Below are positions 1 through 5,103 of a stretch of 5,170 bases of DNA, in pieces. Where the stretch lies: the NCBI GenBank assembly GCA_945639745.1, contig CALZEK010000118.1, positions 1 to 5,170 of the forward strand. Direction: 5' to 3'. Numbering within the stretch: position 1 is the first letter of the stretch; every line of letters starts with the position of its first letter. The translations under genes were made by a program, and so were the position numbers. The notes beneath the pieces are model-generated. The model had not been told where the DNA came from, ran no database searches, and worked only from the letters and a program-made list of their open reading frames with translations. This DNA comes from an uncultured Bacillaceae bacterium (GTDB lineage: Bacteria; Bacillota; Bacilli; Bacillales; Amphibacillaceae).

Positions 1-65
1 AACAACTTCTTTTAATGACATAAATTATTCTAATTCTTAATTTTACCGTATTTTATTGATTTCAT

Positions 66-94
66 TTTACATGAGAGCGCTTTATAAGTAAAAT
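66..94 (+). promoter_or_regulatory. Predicted sigma-A promoter of the LysR-regulator operon
   Basis: A -35 box TTTACA (66-71, 5 of 6 matches to TTGACA) is followed after exactly 17 nt by a -10 box TAAAAT (89-94, 5 of 6 matches to TATAAT). Transcription would start near 101, leaving a leader of about 40 nt before the regulator. It is the best-spaced promoter in the first 142 bases, and nothing else there looks like a gene. Inferred from consensus match and spacing only. Confidence 0.6.
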
Positions 95-100
95 GAATAA

Positions 101-121
101 TATGAATATAAACTATTCATA
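101..121. promoter_or_regulatory. Perfect inverted repeat at the predicted transcription start, possible LysR operator
   Basis: TATGAATA (101-108) and TATTCATA (114-121) are perfect 8-bp inverted arms around a 5-nt spacer. LysR-family regulators typically bind AT-rich dyads of the T-N11-A type near their own promoters, and the size and placement fit. It lies on or just after the predicted +1, where a bound protein would repress, so autorepression is the simplest reading. A partial direct copy, ATGAATA, lies at 93-99. Alternatively this is a chance palindrome in AT-rich DNA or a weak hairpin in the mRNA leader. Confidence 0.4.
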
Positions 122-142
122 ATTAGAATAAGAGGTGATTGG

Positions 143-1030
143 ATGGAGTTAAAAGAATTAAGACATTTTATAGCTGTTGTTCATTACGATGGCTTTTCAA
201 AAGCTGCAGAAAATATCTTTGTATCCCAACCAACTTTAAGTAAATCAATAAAAAAACTTGAAAATAAATTAAATGTGGAACTTTTTAAACGTTCGACACG
301 AAAATTGATTTTGACAGATGCTGGAAAAATTGTTTATAAACAAGCACAAAAAATTTTAGGTGCAACTGATGAACTAACTATTTTATTAGATGATTTAGCA
401 CTTGTACCAAAAGGGAATGTCGTGTTTGGTGTACCACCACTTATTGGAGCTTTATTCTTCCCAAAAATTGCAGGTGGTTTTGCTGAAATATATCCGGGTG
501 TTAAATTAGAATTAGTTGAACATGGAGCAAAAAAAATTGAAACGCTCGTGGATGAAGGTAAAGTCGAAATTGGCATTGTTGTACTCCCTATGGAACAAAA
601 GAAATTTAATGTTTTTCCATTTAAAAAAGAAGATTTTAAAGTCTTTTTACATATGAATCATCCGCTTGCTAATCATACAACGCTTAATTTAATAGATTTA
701 AAGGACGAAAAATTTATCTTATTTAATTCTGAATTCGCTCTACACGATTTAATTATTCGCCATTGTCAAAATGCAGGTTTTGATCCTCAGGTTACTTATG
801 AAAGCTCGCAATGGGATTTAATAACTGAGTTAGTAAATGCAGAATTAGGGATAACTATTCTACCAAAATCTGTTTATGAAAAGATGAATGCTAATCATGT
901 GAAAATGATTCCTTTACATCAACCACCAATCTGGCAATTGAATATTATTACTAAAAAAGATAGTTATCATTCATTTTCAGTTAAGGCCTTATTAAATTAT
1001 TTAGCCCTAGATACAGATAATCATTTATAA
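143..1030 (+). CDS. LysR-family transcriptional regulator (CidR/AlsR-like)
   Basis: A cytoplasmic DNA-binding regulator of 295 residues, the normal length for the LysR family. The N-terminal winged helix-turn-helix covers about residues 1-65: LRHFIAVV, then FSKAAENIFVSQPTLSKSIK at 18-37 with the typical SQP-S core, then LFKRSTRKLILTDAG ending at 61. A linker helix leads into a periplasmic-binding-protein-like effector domain from about residue 90 to 290, which contains FGVPPLIGALFFP (95-107) and ELGITILPKSVYEKM (234-248). From memory, the effector half resembles staphylococcal CidR, including the SSQWDLI...ELGITILP stretch, but the ligand cannot be told from sequence. The ATG is preceded by GAGG at 132-135 with 7 nt spacing, and no better upstream start is available. 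It lies 18 nt ahead of the dehydrogenase gene on the same strand. LysR regulators usually control a neighbour, so that gene and the regulator itself are the likely targets. Confidence 0.93.
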   Translation: MELKELRHFIAVVHYDGFSKAAENIFVSQPTLSKSIKKLENKLNVELFKRSTRKLILTDAGKIVYKQAQKILGATDELTILLDDLALVPKGNVVFGVPPLIGALFFPKIAGGFAEIYPGVKLELVEHGAKKIETLVDEGKVEIGIVVLPMEQKKFNVFPFKKEDFKVFLHMNHPLANHTTLNLIDLKDEKFILFNSEFALHDLIIRHCQNAGFDPQVTYESSQWDLITELVNAELGITILPKSVYEKMNANHVKMIPLHQPPIWQLNIITKKDSYHSFSVKALLNYLALDTDNHL

Positions 1031-1048
1031 TAGGAGGTTGATTTATTT

Positions 1049-2146
1049 ATGAAGCAAACTTATTTTATTACTGGATTTCCCGGCTTTTTAGCAGAAGAAT
1101 TATTAGCCCAGTTATTTTCTGATCATTTAAATAATATTAATCATGTTTATTTACTCGTCTTACCTAATACTATTTCTCATGCAAAATCGCAAATAACACA
1201 CTTTACTACAAAGTATGATTTAAATATTGATCAATTTACACTTATTAAAGGAGATATTACTTTAGCTAATTTGGGAATAGATTGTAAAACACAGCATATT
1301 TCAAAAGATATTACCCATGTTTTTCATTTAGCAGCTATTTATGATTTGGCTGTTCCTAAAAAGCTTGCTTATAAAGTAAATGTGACAGGTACATATAATG
1401 TAAATGAATGGGTTAAAACTTTACCTCAATTAGAAAGATATATTTATTTCAGTACTGCTTACATTGCTGGTAAGCGTGAAGGAGAAGTTTATGAAACTGA
1501 TTTAGTTCATAACGCTGGGTTTAAAAATTATTATGAAGAAACTAAATATTTAGCAGAATTAAGCGTTGCAGCCTTAAAAAATGAACTGCCTTTAACAATT
1601 ATTAGACCAGGTATTGTTAAAGGTCACTCAGTAAGCGGAAAAACGATTAAGTTTGATGGTTTATATTTCTTCTTAAATTTTTTTGATAAGTTAAAATTTG
1701 TACCCATTATACCAATGATTGGTCGAAAAAGTGTTGAAGGAAATTTTGTGCCCAGTGATTATGTTATTAAAGCGACTAGTTTTCTAGCTATCCATGATAT
1801 TGGAATTAATAAAACCTACCATCTAACAGATCCAGCACCTTACCAAATGCCTGAAATTTACACAATGCTTTTAAAAGAATACTTAAATCGTAAACCATCC
1901 TTTTTTATTTCAAATTCATTAACAAAACACTTTTTAAATTATTCACGGTTACGTAAATGGTTAATGGTTGAAAAAGAAGCTATTGATTATTTCACTTATG
2001 ACACCCGTTATGATACAACTCTTGCCCAAAGAGATCTATCCTTAGGTAATATTGAATGTCCTGATTTAAAAAGTACATTACCAAGTATGATTGAGTTTTA
2101 TCAAAAATATAAAGATGACTACACGAAACACATTAAAATAAAATAA
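1049..2146 (+). CDS. Extended short-chain dehydrogenase/reductase (NAD-dependent epimerase / thioester-reductase-like)
   Basis: A 365-residue soluble oxidoreductase with an N-terminal NAD(P)-binding Rossmann fold. The dinucleotide motif is TGFPGFLA (8-15), a TGxxGxxG variant with Ala as its last position. KGDI (67-70) and HLAAIYD (93-99) follow. The catalytic set is plausible: S135/T136 in YFSTAYIAG and the YxxxK pair Y162/K166 in YEETK. RPGIVKG (186-192) is the usual post-catalytic strand of extended SDRs. The pattern VYLLV...GDIT..LGI...HLAAIYD...NVTGTYNV resembles the NAD_binding_4 branch (fatty acyl-CoA reductases, thioester-reductase domains, MupV-like proteins) more than sugar epimerases. 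No carrier protein or synthetase lies nearby, so the substrate is unknown. The last 100 residues presumably form the substrate domain. AGGAGG at 1032-1037 with an 11-nt spacer supports the start. The 18-nt gap to the regulator indicates cotranscription. Confidence 0.88.
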   Translation: MKQTYFITGFPGFLAEELLAQLFSDHLNNINHVYLLVLPNTISHAKSQITHFTTKYDLNIDQFTLIKGDITLANLGIDCKTQHISKDITHVFHLAAIYDLAVPKKLAYKVNVTGTYNVNEWVKTLPQLERYIYFSTAYIAGKREGEVYETDLVHNAGFKNYYEETKYLAELSVAALKNELPLTIIRPGIVKGHSVSGKTIKFDGLYFFLNFFDKLKFVPIIPMIGRKSVEGNFVPSDYVIKATSFLAIHDIGINKTYHLTDPAPYQMPEIYTMLLKEYLNRKPSFFISNSLTKHFLNYSRLRKWLMVEKEAIDYFTYDTRYDTTLAQRDLSLGNIECPDLKSTLPSMIEFYQKYKDDYTKHIKIK

Positions 2147-2232
2147 ATAATTAGAAGATTTGAGTATTTATGAACATATTTGATCATTTTTTAGTTATAC
2201 TAAATGTATCAGTTAAATAAGGTGGGTATTTA

Positions 2233-2421
2233 ATGTCTGAAAAGCAAAATAAATCACGTATATTTGTTATTGTTTTAGTTATTATGGTTGTAGCCATTAT
2301 CGCAATTGGTTTATTTTTTACTTGGCTCATAATAAAAGATGGAGAAAAGAATAAAGAAACTGTCGTTATTAATTCTGAATACGTCTATGTTATTGAAACA
2401 GAAAAAGCAGACTTCATATGA
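2233..2421 (+). CDS. Small single-pass membrane protein of unknown function, 62 residues
   Basis: I do not recognise this protein. A short basic N-terminus (K4, K7, R9) is followed by one strongly hydrophobic segment at about 10-34 (FVIVLVIMVVAIIAIGLFF then TWLII), then a 28-residue polar tail with many Glu, Lys and Val. Charge balance suggests the N-terminus inside and the tail outside. There is no lipobox cysteine. The start is supported by AAGGTGGG at 2219-2226, spaced 6 nt from ATG. A possible weak -10 (TATACT, 2196-2201) lies upstream without a good -35, so it may be read from the regulator-dehydrogenase transcript, which has no clear terminator before it. The last codons (57-62 and the stop) lie in the left arm and centre of a 16-bp terminator palindrome, so the C-terminal residues KADFI are dictated by the hairpin. 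That raises the possibility that the reading frame was extended into the terminator. Confidence 0.62.
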   Translation: MSEKQNKSRIFVIVLVIMVVAIIAIGLFFTWLIIKDGEKNKETVVINSEYVYVIETEKADFI

Positions 2422-2433
2422 AGTCTGCTTTTT
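2402..2433. terminator. Bidirectional intrinsic terminator, 16-bp perfect palindrome
   Basis: AAAAAGCAGACTTCAT (2402-2417) is the exact reverse complement of ATGAAGTCTGCTTTTT (2418-2433). The RNA would fold into a long hairpin with a tight loop. Runs of A at the left and T at the right give a U-tract on either strand. On the plus strand it ends the regulator-dehydrogenase-membrane protein block. On the minus strand it directly abuts the stop codon (2432-2434) of the decayed gene, as expected for a terminator shared by convergent genes. Confidence 0.9.
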
Positions 2434-2625
2434 AGCTAACTTTAACTAATAAAAAACCACTATTTTCTAAAACTAGCACTTCGTATTTTTCTAAAATTTC
2501 CATATGTCATATAAGACATCTTCACTCGTTACTATTACACTCTCACCTTCAATATTAAGTTTTATTCTTCCTTTTCTTACTACAAGAATAACCACTTCTT
2601 TTATCTGTTTTAACTTATCATAAAA
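2432..2625 (-). pseudogene. Probable decayed minus-strand gene, split by a frameshift
   Basis: Two adjoining minus-strand frames read like one protein. The upstream frame is open from 2625 down to a TAG at 2491-2493 and gives 44 residues including DKLKQIKEVVILVVRKG, then RIKLNIEGESVIVTSED and VLYDIWKF. The downstream frame, one base different, starts with an ATG at 2503 and gives MEILEKYEVLVLENSGF then LLVKVS, stopping at 2432-2434. Joined near 2495-2505, these would be about 65 residues of alternating beta-strand-like segments. Support: open frames of plausible composition in DNA otherwise rich in stops, and a terminator immediately after the final stop. Against: no in-frame ATG or ribosome binding site at the 5' end, and neither half is long. 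The junction (TGG AAA TTT TAG) is not a canonical -1 slippery heptamer, so a mutation is likelier than programmed frameshifting. I do not recognise the family. Confidence 0.4.
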
Positions 2626-2661
2626 TCAATTAATTTAGCTTAAATTTTTAACAAGATTCCA

Positions 2662-2689
2662 TTGTAATCCTTATGATATCTTGTATAAT
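2662..2689 (+). promoter_or_regulatory. Predicted sigma-A promoter of the small protein-putP operon
   Basis: A perfect -10 box TATAAT (2684-2689) lies 16 nt after TTGTAA (2662-2667, 4 of 6 matches to TTGACA). Transcription would begin near 2696, giving a leader of roughly 43 nt before the 36-residue protein. A small AT-rich dyad, AATTTA/TAAATT (2632-2637 and 2641-2646), lies just upstream and could be an operator, but such short repeats are common in this DNA. I saw no sigma-B-type (GTTT...GGGTA) promoter that would suggest osmotic control like that of Bacillus opuE. Confidence 0.6.
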
Positions 2690-2738
2690 TTGAATAGGTC
2701 TAAGTGTCGAAATCATTAATTATAAAGGAGTGATAAAA

Positions 2739-2849
2739 ATGGAATACGCTATTTCTGGTGCAACGATATTTTGGTTATTTGTTCCAATGCCACTTTTAAT
2801 TGTGTTTTCAATTGTCACATTATTCACAGAAGGTAGGGAGATAAGATGA
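2739..2849 (+). CDS. 36-residue one-helix membrane protein coupled to PutP, candidate symporter small subunit
   Basis: An open frame of 36 codons begins with ATG at 2739 behind AAAGGAGTGAT (2724-2734), one of the best ribosome binding sites in the window. The product starts MEYAISGATIFWLF, has one hydrophobic helix at about residues 8-29 containing a central PMP, and ends TEGREIR. Its TGA overlaps the putP start codon in an ATGA (2846-2849), a standard sign of translational coupling. Placement, size and topology match the small accessory subunits encoded just upstream of sodium symporters, such as MetS beside the NSS methionine/alanine importer MetP and the small accessory proteins beside SSS-family symporters. 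I infer an analogous role in assembly or activity of PutP. The homology is not established here, and it could instead be mainly a leader that sets putP translation. Confidence 0.72.
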   Translation: MEYAISGATIFWLFVPMPLLIVFSIVTLFTEGREIR

Positions 2850-4366
2850 GTCTACCCACTTTAATTACTTTCCTCATCTATTTAATTGGTATGCTATTCA
2901 TCGGAATTACAATGTATCGCAGAACACAAAATTTATCTGATTTTGTTCTAGGTGGAAGATCGCTTGGTCCCTATGTTGGTGCTTTAAGTGCAGGGGCATC
3001 AGATATGAGTGGTTGGTTACTACTTGGTTTACCAGGTGCGATATATTTATCCGGACTCTCTGAAGCTTGGATTGCAATTGGTTTAGCCACAGGAGCTTAT
3101 TTGAACTGGCAGTTTATAGCTAAACGCCTTCGTATTTATACAGAAGTCGCTAGTGATTCAATTACTATACCTGATTTTTTAGAAAATCGTTTTAAAGATA
3201 ATTCTCGATTACTAAGAGTTATTTCTGCACTTGTTATTTTATTATTTTTTACTTTTTATACATCTTCAGGGATGGTTGCTGGCGCAAAATTATTTGAGGC
3301 CTCATTTGGATTATCATATCAAACTGCTCTTTGGATTGGTGTTGTAGTTGTTGTTTCTTACACATTCTTAGGTGGTTTTTTAGCAGTTGTTTGGACTGAC
3401 TTTATCCAAGGTACTTTAATGCTTTTAGCACTTATCATTGTACCTCTTGTCGCTATTAATCAATTAGGCGGTTGGACAGAAACAGTTCAAGCTGTTGGTA
3501 GTATTAATCCTGAACATTTAAATATGGTTAAAGGTGTTGGCATCATGGCTATTATTTCTTCTTTAGCTTGGGGACTTGGCTACGTTGGTCAACCACATAT
3601 CATAGTTCGATTCATGGCCCTACGATCGCCGAGTGACGTACCTAAAGCAAGGTTAGTCGGCACGACTTGGATGATTCTTGGTTTATATGGTGCAATTGTT
3701 ACTGGTTTTGCTGGTCTAGCTTATGTGAGTTCAGCCGATCCTGCCCTTTTTGTTCCTTTAGGTTTAGAAATCATTACAGAAAACGGCGTTCAGATGTTAG
3801 CTGACCCAGAAAAAATATTTATTGCATTTACACAAATTCTCTTTAATCCTATTGTTGCCGGACTATTATTAGCAGCTATTCTTTCAGCGATTATGAGTAC
3901 AATTGATTCACAACTTCTTGTTTCTTCATCTGCTGTTGCAGAAGATTTTTATAAAGGTTTTTTCAGAAGAAACGCAACTAATCGAGAATTAGTTTGGACA
4001 GGACGTATTGCTACTATAGCAATTGCTTTAATTGCAGCGCTAATCGCAATGAACCCTGATAGTACAGTCTTAAAACTTGTAAGTTACGCTTGGGCAGGAT
4101 TTGGTGCATCATTTGGACCGATCATTTTACTTTCCCTATTTTGGAAAGGAGTTACTAGAAACGGTGCTTTAGTTGGTATTATTATTGGTGCTGTCACAGT
4201 TATCATATGGGGTAAATACCTGTCAGGTGGAATTTTTGATTTATATGAAATTTTACCAGGTTTTATCTTTAATCTTATTGCTACAATAATCATTAGTTTA
4301 TTAGGTAAGCCTAATCCTGAAATTGTTGCTGAATTCGAAGAAACACAAAGACGTTTACACGAATAA
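2846..4366 (+). CDS. putP: Sodium/proline symporter, SSS family
   Basis: A 506-residue polytopic membrane protein, full length for PutP (about 490-512), with roughly 13 hydrophobic segments. It imports L-proline with Na+, for nutrition or as an osmoprotectant. Hallmarks in order: LGGRSLGPYVGALSAGASD (35-53) continuing MSGW (54-57), with D53 matching the essential Na+-site Asp55 of Escherichia coli PutP and R38 matching Arg40; GGFLAVVWTDFIQG (176-189), the SSS signature region; WGLGYVGQPHIIVRFMA (242-258), typical of the proline branch; and AAILSAIMSTIDSQLLVSSS (343-362), whose S351/T352 correspond to the Ser340/Thr341 Na2-site pair. The start is supported by AGGGAG at 2835-2840 with 5 nt spacing and by alignment to the family N-terminus. 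It overlaps the preceding small gene by 4 nt. No clear terminator follows, so some transcripts may read into the thiamine leader. A related solute such as another osmolyte is possible, but the motifs favour proline. Confidence 0.95.
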   Translation: MSLPTLITFLIYLIGMLFIGITMYRRTQNLSDFVLGGRSLGPYVGALSAGASDMSGWLLLGLPGAIYLSGLSEAWIAIGLATGAYLNWQFIAKRLRIYTEVASDSITIPDFLENRFKDNSRLLRVISALVILLFFTFYTSSGMVAGAKLFEASFGLSYQTALWIGVVVVVSYTFLGGFLAVVWTDFIQGTLMLLALIIVPLVAINQLGGWTETVQAVGSINPEHLNMVKGVGIMAIISSLAWGLGYVGQPHIIVRFMALRSPSDVPKARLVGTTWMILGLYGAIVTGFAGLAYVSSADPALFVPLGLEIITENGVQMLADPEKIFIAFTQILFNPIVAGLLLAAILSAIMSTIDSQLLVSSSAVAEDFYKGFFRRNATNRELVWTGRIATIAIALIAALIAMNPDSTVLKLVSYAWAGFGASFGPIILLSLFWKGVTRNGALVGIIIGAVTVIIWGKYLSGGIFDLYEILPGFIFNLIATIIISLLGKPNPEIVAEFEETQRRLHE

Positions 4367-4378
4367 AAAGAATGTTTA

Positions 4379-4407
4379 TTGACGAAATGAATTTTGTTTG
4401 ATAGATT
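4379..4407 (+). promoter_or_regulatory. Predicted promoter of the thiamine operon
   Basis: TTGACG (4379-4384, 5 of 6 matches) is separated by 17 nt from TAGATT (4402-4407, 4 of 6), which is preceded by TG at the extended -10 position (TGATAGATT). Start of transcription near 4414 would put the first riboswitch pairing (4423) about 10 nt into the RNA, which fits well. The -10 lies within a 15-nt palindrome, ATAGATT-T-AATCTAT (4401-4415). Confidence 0.6.
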
Positions 4408-4422
4408 TAATCTATAAAAGAT

Positions 4423-4509
4423 ACTACTAGGGGTGCCAGTAATGGCTGAGAGGAAACTATTCCAACTCTTATGAACCTGATCTAGTTAAGACTAGCGGAG
4501 GGAAGTGGT
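4423..4509 (+). promoter_or_regulatory. TPP riboswitch aptamer (THI element)
   Basis: The conserved thi-box segments occur in order: GGGGTGCC (4430-4437), GGCTGAGAGG (4444-4453), GAACCTGATCTAG (4473-4485) and CTAGCGGAGGGAAG (4492-4505). P1 closes as ACTAC (4423-4427) with GTGGT (4505-4509). A GCCA-GTAA-TGGC hairpin (4435-4446) carries a GNRA-type loop, and the P5 stem CTAG/CTAG (4482-4485 and 4492-4495) replaces the common CTGG/CCAG by compensating bases. The variable arm GGAA...TTCC (4452-4463) is also paired. The aptamer binds thiamine pyrophosphate and here precedes an intrinsic terminator and thiW, so ligand should switch the operon off by premature termination. Confidence 0.96.
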
Positions 4510-4545
4510 TAGACTTTGTCTAGGCTATTTTTCGACTTTTAAGTT

Positions 4546-4580
4546 AAGTCAGGTTCATAAAATGAACCTGACTTTTTTTT
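4546..4580 (+). terminator. Riboswitch-controlled intrinsic terminator (expression platform)
   Basis: AAGTCAGGTTCAT (4546-4558) pairs perfectly with ATGAACCTGACTT (4562-4574) over a 3-nt loop and is followed by an unbroken T run to 4580: a strong 13-bp intrinsic terminator 20 nt ahead of thiW. The 5' arm is also complementary to aptamer bases 4469-4480 (TTATGAACCTGA with TCAGGTTCATAA at 4549-4560), so the alternative pairing would be the antiterminator that forms without ligand. The thiW ribosome binding site lies outside the hairpin, which favours control of transcription rather than translation. A smaller TAGAC/GTCTA hairpin (4510-4522) sits between aptamer and terminator. Confidence 0.93.
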
Positions 4581-4599
4581 ATTTTATTGGAGGGTAAAA

Positions 4600-5103
4600 A
4601 TGAATAAAACAAGATTACTTACAACTATGGCTGTCTTTATTGCAATTGGAACATTAGGTTCTCAATTAATCTGGTTTCCAGCTGGTGTTGCTAAGGCATA
4701 TCCCGTTCAACATGCTATCAACGTAATGGCTGCTGTTATGTTAGGTACAGGTCCTGCTGTGATTATTGCTTTTATTATTGGGCTTTTACGAAATTTACTT
4801 GGTTTAGGATCTTTGTTAGCATTTCCTGGTGGTATGATTGGTGCTTTTCTTGCCGGTATGCTTTATAAGAAATTCCGTTATCATATTGCAGCAGCGATTG
4901 GAGAAGTTATTGGAACAGGTGTTATTGGTGCCTTATTTGCTGTTCCATTTGCTAAAATTTTAATGGGTACTGCATTCGGAGCATTATTTTTCATTCCACC
5001 TTTTTTAGTTAGTAGTATTACAGGTTCATTTATTGGTATTTTTATTGTTTTAAGAATTAATCATCACAATGTCATTAAAAATAATTTAAAGGGCGGTATA
5101 TAA
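4600..5103 (+). CDS. thiW: ThiW, predicted thiazole-specific substrate-binding (S) component of an ECF transporter
   Basis: A 167-residue integral membrane protein with about five to six hydrophobic segments, the size of an energy-coupling-factor S component. It shows the ThiW pattern: FPAGVAKAYPVQHAINV (26-42), AVMLGTGPA (45-53), RNLLGLGSLLAFPGGMIGA (64-82) and GEVIGTGVIGA (101-111). By comparative genomics the family is predicted to import the thiazole precursor of thiamine, using the shared EcfA-EcfT energising module, which is not encoded here. Placement behind a TPP riboswitch and directly before thiD supports a precursor-salvage role. The start has GGAGGG at 4589-4594 with a 5-nt spacer. 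The substrate is a family inference. The gene is intact and its base use matches the neighbours. Confidence 0.92.
   Translation: MNKTRLLTTMAVFIAIGTLGSQLIWFPAGVAKAYPVQHAINVMAAVMLGTGPAVIIAFIIGLLRNLLGLGSLLAFPGGMIGAFLAGMLYKKFRYHIAAAIGEVIGTGVIGALFAVPFAKILMGTAFGALFFIPPFLVSSITGSFIGIFIVLRINHHNVIKNNLKGGI

Noticed and set aside
334..576. 80-codon minus-strand open frame
   Set aside because: It lies wholly within the well-supported LysR gene on the opposite strand, has no ribosome binding site, and its peptide resembles no known protein.
2196..2201. TATACT as a dedicated promoter for the 62-residue protein
   Set aside because: It is a good -10, but no acceptable -35 lies 16-18 nt upstream and the TG extension is absent. 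Read-through from the upstream genes is as likely.
2491..2505. Programmed -1 frameshift in the minus-strand gene remnant
   Set aside because: The junction lacks an in-phase X XXY YYZ slippery heptamer, and the 5' part also lacks a start codon and ribosome binding site, so mutational decay is simpler.
2632..2646. AATTTA-GCT-TAAATT dyad upstream of the putP promoter as an operator
   Set aside because: Six-base AT-only arms are expected by chance in this DNA, so it is mentioned only as a possibility with the promoter.
4084..4293. 69-codon minus-strand open frame
   Set aside because: It is an antisense shadow of the putP 3' region, whose plus-strand translation is strongly conserved membrane protein.
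4367..4422. Separate terminator for putP
   Set aside because: The only dyad (4401-4415) has almost no loop and is not followed by a U-tract. It overlaps the thi promoter instead.
4510..4532. Small TAGAC/GTCTA hairpin followed by T residues as a terminator
   Set aside because: A 5-bp stem of mixed composition separated from a short, interrupted T run is too weak beside the 13-bp terminator at 4546-4580.
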